From the NCBI GenBank assembly GCA_900546355.1, contig URCM01000003.1, forward strand, positions 11,508 to 75,507: a stretch of DNA of 64,000 nucleotides, in the 5' to 3' direction. The notes below the pieces were generated by a model. That model was not told the origin of the DNA. It saw nothing but the letters and a program-made list of their open reading frames with translations, and searched no databases. Position numbers and translations under genes: made by a program. Within the stretch, counting starts at the first letter, position 1; the number at the start of each line of letters is the position of its first letter. This stretch comes from an uncultured Bacteroides sp. GTDB lineage: Bacteria > Bacteroidota > Bacteroidia > Bacteroidales > Bacteroidaceae. This document shows, piece after piece, positions 47,101 through 54,395 of the stretch.

Positions 47101-49205
47101 CGTGGCGTAACCGTCGTATGCAGAAAGGGCTGGAGAAACGGCAAGAGAACCTTGCGGCAAACCTGCAATCGCTGAAACAGCGTATCGAAGCGAAGAAAGA
47201 CGGAGGCATAGATTTCCATACGATGGGCATAGACCACATATTTGTAGATGAGTGCCACTACTTCAAGAACTTGATGTTTCAGACACGCCATACAAGGGTT
47301 GCCGGCATAGGCAACAATCAAGGGTCGCAACGTGCGATGAATTTGCTGATAGCCATCCGTGACATACAAAAACGCACAGGCAAGGACTTGGGTGCTACGT
47401 TCCTGTCGGGTACGGTGGTGGTAAACGCACTGACCGAATTATATGTGCTTTTCAAGTATTTGCGCCCGAAAGAGCTTGCCAAGCAACGGGTTAGCTGTTT
47501 TGACGCATGGGCGGCTATCTTCACCAAGAAAACGACCGACTACGAGTTGAACGTGACAGGTTCTATCAAGCGTAAAGAGCGTTTCCGCACCTATATCAAA
47601 GTGCCGGAATTGGCGGCGTTTCTTCGTGAGATTACAGACTACCGTACTGCGGAAATGATAAACCTTGACATTCCCGAAAAGAGAGTGCGTTTCCTTTCGG
47701 ACAAACCGACCATGGAACAGGAGGCGATGATTGAACGGTTGGTGCGTTTTGCCAATAGCGGCGAATGGTCAGATTTGGGTTTGGAAGCCCCTGCGCCCGA
47801 ACACATGGACAAGGCGAAGATGCTCATCGCTACCAACGTGGCAAGAAAAATGGCGTTGGATATGCGGCTGCTGGGCGACCAGTTCAGCGATGACCCAGCA
47901 AACAAAACTTCACGCTGCGCACAGACCATTTACGAGTATTATATGAAATCGAACGCCCACCGTGGTACACAGTTCGTGTTCAGCGACCTATCCACCTACA
48001 AGCCGAATGAGTGGAATGTTTGCCAAGACATCAAGGACAAGCTGGTGGCAATGGGTGTTCCGGCCAATGAGATACAATTCATCCAAACCGCAAAGACCGA
48101 AAAGGCAAGGAAGAAAATCTTCGAGGGCATGAACAATGGCAATATCCGTATATTGTTCGGTTCTACTTCCATGCTCGGTACAGGTGTTAACGCCCAGCAG
48201 CGGGCGGTGGCGGTACATCACTTGGAGGTACCCTGGAGGCCAGCCGACTTGGAGCAGCGCAACGGTCGGGCGGTGCGCAAAGGCAACACCGTGAAGTTGT
48301 GGGGCGGCAATGTGGTTGACATCATCATCTACGGCACGGAAAAGACATTGGATGCCTACAAGTTCAATCTCTTGCGCAACAAGCAGCTTTTCATCAACCA
48401 AATCAACAACGGCACGATTGCCGTGCGGCGCATAGACGAGGACGGCATGGACGAGGACACAGGCATGAACTTTGCCGAGTTCGTGGCCATCCTTTCGGGC
48501 AACACCGACCTTTTGGACAAGGCGAAGCTCGACAATAAAATCATGCAGTTGGAAAAGGAACAGGCGGCTTTCAACAAGGAGCGTTACCGTGCGGAGCGCA
48601 AGGCAGAGGGCGACCGCCAAGAGATAGACACCAGCAAGCGTAACATCGGGCGCATGACAGAGGATTGGGAATATTTCAACACCCATAGAGGGAATTACGT
48701 CATTGAGATAAACGGCAACTCGCAGCTGACAGCCGAGGAAACAGGGCGAGCCTTGCACACTTTGTCAAGAAAACACCGTGGCGATTTTACGCCCATCGGC
48801 TGTTACAACGGCTTACGGCTGTTGGTGCGCAGCGAGTACCGTCTTGACGGCAGCTTTGACCGCAACACGTTTTTCGTGGAGGGCAAGAGCGGCTTGAAAT
48901 ACAAGTGTGGAATGTCCGGCTCGTTGCCACCGAGTTTTGCGGCGGCTGCAATGTTTCCACAGACCACCTTGGAAAACATACCCAAGCTGATGGAACGCCA
49001 AGCCGAGCGGCAGAAACACTTGGAGGAGGAAATCATCACCTTGCAACAAGTGATGGCAAGACGTTGGAGCAAGGAAGAGGAACTGAAACGGCTCAAACAG
49101 GAGTGCAAGGAATTGCAGGAGCGCATCGACCGTACTCTTGAAGAAGCAGAACGCCCCACCGAATTTGCACCGGAAACCGAGCCTGTGACAGTACCGGCAG
49201 CATAA
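44190..49205 (+). CDS. Giant DNA methyltransferase-SNF2 helicase fusion
   Basis: 1671 residues. N-terminal N6-adenine methyltransferase: motif I LEPSAGIGGFLP (about 130) and motif IV as SNIPFG (about 194) in place of NPPY/F. Superfamily 2 helicase follows: Walker A EVGAGKTMVM (about 851), DECH box DHIFVDECHYFKN (about 1019), SGTVVVNAL (motif III) and VI QRNGRAVRKGN (about 1356). A coiled coil closes the protein (about 1580-1655). The architecture resembles DarB-type anti-restriction proteins and large conjugative-element methylase-helicases. It may protect incoming DNA from host restriction; there is no separate specificity subunit or nuclease domain that I can see. The start could be 44190 or 44199. 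Confidence 0.9.
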   Translation: MNSMNYNKLQALAANTAAIETAYRVRNEKRIATATERETLSLYSGFGGIKEVLDLGTNTPMSDKMKQALDHLACVLQTIAHGDETLYRELVDSIKASVLTAFYTPKFLIEAVANQIQTTFQAHDLPMKSFLEPSAGIGGFLPVAMPDTYKAAFEKDLATGLVLSALQPDTITVIGGFETIGAQELEHGSFDVIASNIPFGTINVFDADFERRGTLYKQSLKAIHNYFFIKAMELLNEGGLLAFVTSRGVADSPGNKFVRDYLVHHAHIITALRLPDTLFLQTGGIEVGSDLIILQKDSHKQNLTTRERLFLETCRERTSQGLEAEHSNKVFTLPQSTLATGSAISTNQFGKLVRKYEWNSTGDAMQQRFAEILKANFTHYFKPSLFGGQKGTQSQQGAILSLFDLFGEATAAAQPKPNTGKRPYTDEMPGWLIDGALVLFEGQLGTIRCRRADRFSEMTAWFNPIKVNGADMERAKDYLPVRKAYFELSTTESGQRAEQPLLREQLNRAYDAFVSKWGNFHANGNKELIMLDSLGLEVYSIEIQVHGEVMKADIMHEPVAFKKIDTTVRLTPMEALANSLNFYGKVNMDYITQATGSSEGEAIEALEGEMFYNPETNSWEEKGRILAGNVVEKCKSFAGHIHSLAGQARAWTERTVKALEDVTPELIPYEELDFNMGERWIPASVYADFAKELFGVDTEVMYFDVNDTYVISLQGYSPAAYNIYASHGYTGEKLFAHALHDTIPEIKKEVMRGGEWVKVPDEEAMQEVATKIQEIRDKFNAWLDSQPIAVRDELVRLYNERFNCYVRPSYDGSAQTFPGLSFAQFPYDDLYPSQKDAIWMIKQNGGGVCWHEVGAGKTMVMCVAAYEMKRLGLVQKPLIIGLKANVHEIADCFRKAYPSAKLLYPGKEDFSPANREELFSKIKNNNWDCIILTHDQFAKIPQSEKTMYGIMQQELDDVERSLEVLEESGMAWRNRRMQKGLEKRQENLAANLQSLKQRIEAKKDGGIDFHTMGIDHIFVDECHYFKNLMFQTRHTRVAGIGNNQGSQRAMNLLIAIRDIQKRTGKDLGATFLSGTVVVNALTELYVLFKYLRPKELAKQRVSCFDAWAAIFTKKTTDYELNVTGSIKRKERFRTYIKVPELAAFLREITDYRTAEMINLDIPEKRVRFLSDKPTMEQEAMIERLVRFANSGEWSDLGLEAPAPEHMDKAKMLIATNVARKMALDMRLLGDQFSDDPANKTSRCAQTIYEYYMKSNAHRGTQFVFSDLSTYKPNEWNVCQDIKDKLVAMGVPANEIQFIQTAKTEKARKKIFEGMNNGNIRILFGSTSMLGTGVNAQQRAVAVHHLEVPWRPADLEQRNGRAVRKGNTVKLWGGNVVDIIIYGTEKTLDAYKFNLLRNKQLFINQINNGTIAVRRIDEDGMDEDTGMNFAEFVAILSGNTDLLDKAKLDNKIMQLEKEQAAFNKERYRAERKAEGDRQEIDTSKRNIGRMTEDWEYFNTHRGNYVIEINGNSQLTAEETGRALHTLSRKHRGDFTPIGCYNGLRLLVRSEYRLDGSFDRNTFFVEGKSGLKYKCGMSGSLPPSFAAAAMFPQTTLENIPKLMERQAERQKHLEEEIITLQQVMARRWSKEEELKRLKQECKELQERIDRTLEEAERPTEFAPETEPVTVPAA

Positions 49206-49228
49206 ACGACTTCATATTTGACACTTTT

Positions 49229-49265
49229 CCCCTGCTTTGTTGAGAAACATGGCAGGGGATTTTTC
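49229..49265 (+). terminator. Rho-independent terminator after the methyltransferase-helicase
   Basis: CCCCTGC / GCAGGGG stem with an additional GTT/AAC pairing inside, followed by ATTTTT. Confidence 0.85.
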
Positions 49266-49740
49266 TGCTTGCCAAAGCAAAACCTTAGTTTGCAGCCCAA
49301 GCCGCCGGGCAGACAAGCTGCTTTTTCTATTATATAATATAGGTGTGCAGTCGCCACCTTATCCTGTGGCTCCCGCCATTTATATCTTTCCCTGCCTTTT
49401 ATATGGGCTTGCGCCATCTCCTTTTATACCAGACATATCCGGCTTCCCGACCCGGAACAATCAGCGGTGGCCTGTCCCTGCGCACGTCTGTCCATTGGGC
49501 AGACCCACGCAAGGAGGGCAGACGGACACACGTTGTCCTTGGCAGGTACACGGGAGCTTCAGCTTTGCTGAAACAACCTCGTATGCCTGTTCCCGGCCAA
49601 CAAGCGTCCTCTATTGTCTGCCTTGCGGGCGATTATCTGACCCACCCAAGCCGGAATACTGTTATAGTCCAGTTTTAGCACCCCCACTTTTATACAATAC
49701 CCCACCTTTTATACCAGTCTGATTCTATTCCGTTCCTGCA
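49266..49740 (+). other. Pyrimidine-rich, TTATA-word intergenic tract
   Basis: 475 bp without a credible gene. Repeated words include CATTTATATC, CTTTTATATGG, CCTTTTATACC (twice) and CTTTTATACAA on a C/T-rich plus strand. Open frames here (49237-49722 and others) have no family and are broken up by the same words. Confidence 0.45.
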
Positions 49741-49971
49741 CCTGCTTCGGGTTATTTTCCTGCAAAACTAACAAGCTGCGTCCAATCCTTGCAAATCCGG
49801 CAAGCCACCAGAGGTGGTTGGCGGAAATCTTCCTTTCCGTTGCCCGGAAAGCGTATTTCCACCACCGGGTTTGCCTGATTGTCCTTTGCCTATTGACGAT
49901 GCAGAAAAATAACCCCGATGCAGGCTTGAAAAGGAGTCGAGGACAGGGAAAAAGTCAAACCCTCAAAATCA
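49741..49971 (+). promoter_or_regulatory. Structured leader, copy 4 (before the phosphoribosyltransferase/SLOG pair)
   Basis: The closing helix pairs 49741-49763 (CCTGCTTCGG then GTTATTTTCCTGC) with 49901-49924 (GCAGAAAAATAACCCC then GATGCAGG): about 21 pairs. Core 49823-49860: GGAAAT / ATTTCC around ATCTTCC, inner stem CTTTCCG/CGGAAAG and GCGTA. ACAGGGAAA ends 20 nt before the ATG. Compared with copy 3, the distal closing helix and the inner stem have different bases on both sides and still pair, which is direct evidence for a selected structure. Confidence 0.82.
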
Positions 49972-50532
49972 ATGGAAATGGACAAGAACATAACAGGACA
50001 GGCAAACAAGGTAATGGTGTGGCTGATGAAATACTACCCGGTGCGCATCAAGAACGTGGGCGAGCAGCAAAAGGCTGACCGGCAGACCATTTGGGACTTC
50101 AAGGACGGACGGGCATACGAACAAGTAGCCCTAATGACCGCCAGACACCTGCAAGAGCTTTTCGGCAGTCGGCTCACAAGCATCGTATTCACCTGCGTAC
50201 CTGCATCAACGCAAGAGAAAAACGAACTACGCTACAAGCGTTTTTCGGAAAGGGTGTGTGAACTTACCCATGCCATCAACGGCTTTCCCCATATGCAAGT
50301 GTCGGCTGGTAGGTTGGCAGTCCATGAACACCGAAAGGATGAAGCCGAGGCACGTACGGCACAAATGGCAGACTATGACACTGATTTCTTCAAGGGAAAG
50401 GATGTGTTGCTCTTTGACGACATCATCACCAAAGGCATATCCTACGCCACCACAGCCGAGAATTTGGAAACGTGTGGGGCAAACGTGTTGGGCGGTTTAT
50501 TCTTGGCAAAGACATTCTACAAGGTAAGATGA
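49972..50532 (+). CDS. Phosphoribosyltransferase-fold protein (ComF-like)
   Basis: 186 residues with the type I phosphoribosyltransferase signature VLLFDDIITKGISY at about 143-156, and hydrophobic strands before it (SIVFTCVPAST). There is no purine- or pyrimidine-specific hood I can name, so it is closer to ComF-like proteins than to a salvage enzyme. It overlaps the next gene by 4 bp (ATGA), so it is made in step with a DprA-related SLOG protein. ComF and DprA both handle single strands in transformation, which makes an analogous role here attractive but unproven. A second ATG 6 bp on is a possible start. Confidence 0.82.
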   Translation: MEMDKNITGQANKVMVWLMKYYPVRIKNVGEQQKADRQTIWDFKDGRAYEQVALMTARHLQELFGSRLTSIVFTCVPASTQEKNELRYKRFSERVCELTHAINGFPHMQVSAGRLAVHEHRKDEAEARTAQMADYDTDFFKGKDVLLFDDIITKGISYATTAENLETCGANVLGGLFLAKTFYKVR

Positions 50533-51014
50533 TGATACAGATTGACACCACAAAGGCGGCAGCGTTCACAGGACACCGCTTTATCCGCTATAATGACAAG
50601 CAGCGGTTGAAAACAGAACTTGGAAAGGCTATCACAGCTTGTTACCATTCGGGCATCCGACACTTCCTCTGCGGCATGGCGGTGGGCTTTGACATGCTTG
50701 CGGCTGAAACGCTGCTGGCGATGAAAGCCGACTGTCCCGACATCCGGCTGACAGCCGTCATCCCTTTCCGTGGGCAACCCTGCAAGTTCAATCCTATGGA
50801 CAAAGAGCGGTATCGTTCCATTCTCGGCAAGGCTGACAACGTGGTGTGCCTGAGTGAAACCTACTTTGACGGCTGCTACCTGCGGCGCAATGACTATATG
50901 TTAAACCTTTCCTGCCATGTCATCGCCTATTTCAATGGCGAGCCGAAAGGCGGCACGTTCTACACTTGCCGCAGGGCGGAGCGCATGGGATTGGATATAA
51001 CCAACTTATACTAA
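50529..51014 (+). CDS. SLOG-domain protein, DUF1273/YoqJ family
   Basis: 161 residues with Rossmann-like SLOG fold: AAFTGHRFIRYND at the N-terminus, GMAVGFDMLAAETLL (the GGAxGxD-type phosphate loop) near residue 60 and LTAVIPFRGQ. DUF1273 is related to DprA and to nucleotide-sensing SLOG proteins of defence systems. The start at 50529 is set by the ATGA overlap with the phosphoribosyltransferase; the longer frame from 50472 lies within that gene. The ligand is unknown. Confidence 0.87.
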   Translation: MMIQIDTTKAAAFTGHRFIRYNDKQRLKTELGKAITACYHSGIRHFLCGMAVGFDMLAAETLLAMKADCPDIRLTAVIPFRGQPCKFNPMDKERYRSILGKADNVVCLSETYFDGCYLRRNDYMLNLSCHVIAYFNGEPKGGTFYTCRRAERMGLDITNLY

Positions 51015-51034
51015 CCATTTAACAATACAAACGT

Positions 51035-51304
51035 ATGATTATTACAGAAATCAAATTTGGCAGTGTGAAGTATCCATGCCGCATGGTGAAAGACAACCAA
51101 GGCGAGTGTCTGATTATAGGCAGCACGGCTCTACTTGACGTTTTGCAGCCCGGCAGTTTTGAGGACAAGAACGAGGGGTTTGTCAGTGAGGACGCATCGG
51201 ACATCTACGATGAGATTTTCTTCTTCACCGATGCACATACCCTTGCCTTGTCCGACAAAGAACTGGTAGAGGAACTAAGGAAGGATAATCCCGAATGGTT
51301 CTGA
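51035..51304 (+). CDS. Small element protein of unknown function (89 aa)
   Basis: 89 residues, strongly acidic in the second half (EDKNEGFVSEDASDIYDE), starting MIITEIKFGSVKYPCRMVKDN. No family recognised. It follows the SLOG gene by 20 bp and ends the operon started by leader copy 4. Such short acidic proteins are frequent on these elements; DNA mimicry is conceivable but has no direct support. Confidence 0.72.
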   Translation: MIITEIKFGSVKYPCRMVKDNQGECLIIGSTALLDVLQPGSFEDKNEGFVSEDASDIYDEIFFFTDAHTLALSDKELVEELRKDNPEWF

Positions 51305-51504
51305 CAAGGGAAACCCATGTGGGGAGGTCAGACACGGCTTCCTTGCAAGGGCTGACCAGCCCGATTCCACTTATAGCGTTGGCCATTTATAGCACTTGTT
51401 TTTCCCGGTTATATTCCTATTATACTTGCCTAATTCCCTTATCCCCTTCATAGCCAGTCATTGCTCCTTTTAGACCTGTCCGCATCACATTCCGCCCTTG
51501 CCCC

Positions 51505-51729
51505 TCACCGTTTGTTTTTCCAGCTGCAAATGTCGGGCATCGCACTTGACCTGTCACGCTTTGAAGTGGATTTCTTGCGGAATCTTCCTCCTGCGGAGCG
51601 TATTCGGCAAGAAAAAGCGTCAGGTGAAGCATGATCGATGCCCGGATAAAAGCATCCGTAAATCCCAAACATGGCTTCGGGGAAGGAGCCGATGATAGGG
51701 AAAGAAGTTTCACTTAAACATCTACGGAT
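51505..51729 (+). promoter_or_regulatory. Structured leader, copy 5 (before a small-gene operon)
   Basis: Core 51571-51614: TTTCTTGC / GCAAGAAA enclosing AATCTTCC, inner stem CTCC/GGAG and GCGTATT. The helix continues outward through ACGCTTT/AAAGCGT and CCTG/CAGG, and a long-range helix CGGGCATCG (51534-51542) / CGATGCCCG (51636-51644) closes it. 3' hairpin GGCTTC/GGAGCC at 51673-51690, then GATAGGGAAA ending 26 nt before the ATG. Where copy 2 has CGGCTT/AAGCCG this copy has CGCTTT/AAAGCG, a two-sided change. A TTATA-rich pyrimidine tract precedes it (51360-51500). Confidence 0.8.
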
Positions 51730-52017
51730 ATGAACAAGAAATTTGAAAACCTCAGAGAGATGAAAGAGTACCGCCTTGCCATGCAGGTGGAAGATGCTTT
51801 GAACGACTACGGCTTTGACTATGCAGCCTTTGCCGCCTCTATTCCACTGATGCACCCGACCTTGCAGCAGAACCTCTATAAGCTGTTGAAGGAGTGTCTT
51901 ATCGTGATGGCTGATGATAAAAGACGTTATGATGACCGCAACCTTGCATCGCATGAGGAAGCAAAAGACATCATGGCTTACTTGGAAGAGAACGGACGTT
52001 ATATCCCTTACATTTAA
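51730..52017 (+). CDS. Small element protein of unknown function (95 aa)
   Basis: 95 residues, mostly helical (MNKKFENLREMKEYRLAMQVEDALNDYGFD...). No family recognised. First of five short genes (51730-53341) that follow one another within 0-32 bp or overlap and share one leader, so they form an operon. The start is supported by the purine stretch of the leader 26 nt before it. Confidence 0.72.
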   Translation: MNKKFENLREMKEYRLAMQVEDALNDYGFDYAAFAASIPLMHPTLQQNLYKLLKECLIVMADDKRRYDDRNLASHEEAKDIMAYLEENGRYIPYI

Positions 52018-52030
52018 AATACATTGGACT

Positions 52031-52273
52031 ATGGAAAGAAACACTGTTTATTTGGTTTACACCTTGATTGAACAAAGCGACTGCGTATCTGATTGCCACG
52101 CCTTATATGCCACTCTTGAACGTGCGAAAGCCGCAATGGACAGGGAAATAGAGGAAGCAAGTGAGAACTTCTGCAAAGGAGAAGTATTGCACGACTTGGA
52201 GCGGTTGTATGAGTTCCGTACGGAAGACGGCTATGGTTTTACAGTGGGCATAGAAGAAATGGAAGCGTTATGA
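52031..52273 (+). CDS. Small element protein of unknown function (80 aa)
   Basis: 80 residues starting MERNTVYLVYTLIEQSDCVSD; a beta-hairpin then an acidic helix (ERAKAAMDREIEEASENF). I set the start at 52031 because the longer frame runs through the previous gene. It ends in an ATGA overlap with the next gene, which supports its being translated. Function unknown. Confidence 0.68.
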   Translation: MERNTVYLVYTLIEQSDCVSDCHALYATLERAKAAMDREIEEASENFCKGEVLHDLERLYEFRTEDGYGFTVGIEEMEAL

Positions 52274-52584
52274 ACAGGAAACGATACAAGTACATTCACA
52301 GACTGGTGGAAAAGATTACCACCAGCCCGTCAAACAACATGGAGTTCAACTGCTACGGGCATTTGGTACACCTGGAGAGCGAAACGGACTGCTATGTGTC
52401 TGTCGCAGTCTATCATACGACCGACCGCTATTCCGGTGAACTGGCGGATTTCAGCTTTGACTACTGGACACACGAGCTGTACGTGGAATACGCTGAGGAC
52501 GAGCGTCTGTTTGGTGCCATTGTCCGGGCGTTCCGAGATATTTACGCCGGCAGCGGCTTCAGCGTGAGCAGTTATGAGGATTAA
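52270..52584 (+). CDS. Small element protein of unknown function (104 aa)
   Basis: 104 residues with many aromatic and acidic residues (DFSFDYWTHELYVEYAEDERLFGAIV). Coupled to the previous gene by a 4-bp overlap. No family recognised. Confidence 0.7.
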   Translation: MNRKRYKYIHRLVEKITTSPSNNMEFNCYGHLVHLESETDCYVSVAVYHTTDRYSGELADFSFDYWTHELYVEYAEDERLFGAIVRAFRDIYAGSGFSVSSYED

Positions 52585-52616
52585 GATTTAATGGTATAAC
52601 TAACGGATAAAAGAAT

Positions 52617-52982
52617 ATGGAAAAAGATTATGTATTTCGGGCTTCCGACACCATCAGGGACCAGCTGGTAGCCGTGACTCCGATAGGTGTCATCCGGTCA
52701 TGGCACATTGACAAGTTCGTGGCAATGGAATACAAGGGCATGGCTGCCTTGCGCTTCCATGTCAATGGAAAGGTGTTCAGCGGCAATGTCATCGTGGCGT
52801 TGGAAGGACATGATTGTTACGGGGTGTATTTGCAGAACTATTCCGGAACGAAACATGTCAAGGACGGAGTGTATTTCATGGAACTTGGCGAGGTCATTGA
52901 CCGGGCGGTTAAGAACCGCACGGGAAAAATATGTCGTATGAAGCCGGAAGCACCGGTTCCCTTTCATGACCCAAAAGAATAA
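52617..52982 (+). CDS. Small element protein of unknown function (121 aa)
   Basis: 121 residues, predicted mainly beta (LRFHVNGKVFSGNVIVALEGHDCYGVYLQNY), ending with a basic then proline-rich tail. It abuts the next gene with a TAATG overlap. No family recognised. Confidence 0.7.
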   Translation: MEKDYVFRASDTIRDQLVAVTPIGVIRSWHIDKFVAMEYKGMAALRFHVNGKVFSGNVIVALEGHDCYGVYLQNYSGTKHVKDGVYFMELGEVIDRAVKNRTGKICRMKPEAPVPFHDPKE

Positions 52983-53341
52983 TGATTGCAGTAATGACGG
53001 ACATGAGGACAAAGGCTACCCAATCGGTAGCGGAAATCCTTGACGGATTGAAACGGGATGCCGTGCAGGCGGTCAAACACCTGCTGGAAGACAGACGGCT
53101 GGAAGCTATGCCTGTTGATGCGGCAATCCGGCTTGGCTGGATGGATGAGGACGGACAGGCATACGGCGGGAATATCACAAAAGTCAGCCTTGATGGGGAA
53201 CGGTTGTGCGTCCAAGTGCAAGGCAAGTCCTTGTCATGCCTGCTTGATGAAAGGCAATTCATGCCCGGCTGCCACATCTGGCTTGCGCATTTGAAAGAGG
53301 TCATCCTTCATGCCCCGGTCACCGGCAGACAAACGGCTTGA
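52982..53341 (+). CDS. Small element protein of unknown function (119 aa)
   Basis: 119 residues: a helical N-terminal half (SVAEILDGLKRDAVQAVKHLLEDRRLEAMPVDAAIRLGWMD) and a beta-rich second half. No family recognised. Its start overlaps the previous stop by one base; in-frame ATGs at 52994 and 53003 are alternatives. Last gene of its operon, followed by a two-way terminator. Confidence 0.68.
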   Translation: MIAVMTDMRTKATQSVAEILDGLKRDAVQAVKHLLEDRRLEAMPVDAAIRLGWMDEDGQAYGGNITKVSLDGERLCVQVQGKSLSCLLDERQFMPGCHIWLAHLKEVILHAPVTGRQTA

Positions 53342-53358
53342 ACATGGAAAAGTAATTG

Positions 53359-53385
53359 ACGGGATGCCAAACAGCGGCATCCCGT
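53359..53385. terminator. Bidirectional terminator hairpin
   Basis: Perfect 10-bp stem ACGGGATGCC / GGCATCCCGT with a 7-nt loop, lying between convergent genes ending at 53341 and 53399. Confidence 0.8.
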
Positions 53386-53398
53386 TCCCCTTTCCTGT

Positions 53399-54001
53399 TT
53401 ATTTGCCTGACGCCCTGCCGCGGACACGTTTCAATTCCACCCCTTCATCCTTCAATACACGGAAGATAGAACTGCGGCTCCGGAAACCACTGGCCTTCCA
53501 GATGTCATCGATGGTGTAGCCGCTCCGGTACATGTTTACCACAAGCTTATGTCTTTCCGCCCTTCCGTATGTTGCCTGTGAAAGTACCTTTATCCCTTTC
53601 GTCCGCCTGCCGTTCCGCAGGGCGCACTTGCGTATTGCGTTCAAATCTTCAGGAAGTCTGGCGATGACAGACAATATATCGGATGTCCCGGTTCCCGGAA
53701 ACAGGTCGTCATTGGAATCTATGCCGTCACGCAGGGAGACAAGGCGTACCCCTTTTATTCGGCAGAACTCCAGAAGGAATGACAACTGTCCGGAGCCCTT
53801 AAGTACATGGGCCAGTTTGGAAATGACCAGAGTATCTCCATTTCCGATGCTTGCCAGCAGCTTGTCCAAACCCAGACGGAACCGCCTCTCTTCCGGCTGT
53901 TCCTCAATGATGTCATCACATCCGAACCTTTTCATCCATAACTTATCTTCTTCCCTGTCGGCATATCCGGGAATATAAGCCAAATATCCTATTTTCGTCA
54001 T
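53399..54001 (-). CDS. Serine-recombinase-like protein without catalytic residues
   Basis: 200 residues with the shape of a small resolvase: N-terminal domain (about 1-130: GDTLVISKLAHVLKGSG, LVSLRDGIDSND, ILSVIARL) and C-terminal helix-turn-helix (SGYTIDDIWKASGFRSRSSIFRVLK). Active resolvases read GYxRVSTxxQ at the start; here it is GYLAYIPGYADRE, so the catalytic Ser is Ile10. The KLDRLGRD arginines are also gone (KLAHVLKGS). It cannot be a normal recombinase. The DNA-binding domain is well kept, so a role as a regulator is likelier (inference). Own promoter at 54033. Confidence 0.8.
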   Translation of the reverse strand: MTKIGYLAYIPGYADREEDKLWMKRFGCDDIIEEQPEERRFRLGLDKLLASIGNGDTLVISKLAHVLKGSGQLSFLLEFCRIKGVRLVSLRDGIDSNDDLFPGTGTSDILSVIARLPEDLNAIRKCALRNGRRTKGIKVLSQATYGRAERHKLVVNMYRSGYTIDDIWKASGFRSRSSIFRVLKDEGVELKRVRGRASGK

Positions 54002-54032
54002 GCTGTTTTCCTGTAAGTGTACATTTCTGCTG

Positions 54033-54040
54033 CAAAAGTA
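54033..54040 (-). promoter_or_regulatory. -7 promoter box of the resolvase-like gene
   Basis: Minus-strand TACTTTTG 32 bp before the start codon. Together with the plus-strand promoter at 54338 it leaves about 300 bp of divergent intergenic sequence with no gene that I can identify. Confidence 0.6.
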
Positions 54041-54337
54041 TGATTTTTCTTGAGAAAAACATACCTGTCCTCCTTAAAATGCGCTTTGATGCCTGTCTTT
54101 ATAATCCGTGATGCGCTGTCACATTGTACACTTGGGAAATTGCATAGCCACTTTATCATACCGACAGGATATACCGGCAGATTCTTTACAAAGTTGGCCA
54201 GCAGAAAACAGAATCCGGCACAAGCAGCCAGACAGTCTTTTTTATGGCATATCTTATCAGTTAGCAGACTGTCAGACAGTTACAAAAATCATACTATGAG
54301 TGTGATAGCTTAAGAATCAGTAACATTTCATACATCC

Positions 54338-54370
54338 TTGATGCCGTATGTTTTCCATGCAGTAACTTTG
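54338..54370 (+). promoter_or_regulatory. Promoter of the lipoprotein/membrane operon
   Basis: TTG (54338-54340), 22-bp spacer, TAACTTTG (54363-54370); start codon 25 bp downstream. It fits the Bacteroides consensus well, in contrast to the leader-type regions elsewhere in the element. Confidence 0.78.
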
Positions 54371-54395
54371 CGCCGTCAAAATTCAAACAAAACCG

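Noticed and set aside
49237-49722. Plus-strand frames of 161 and 111 codons between the helicase and the phosphoribosyltransferase
   Set aside because: They start inside a terminator or a pyrimidine-rich tract, overlap each other and have low-complexity Pro/Cys/Tyr composition.
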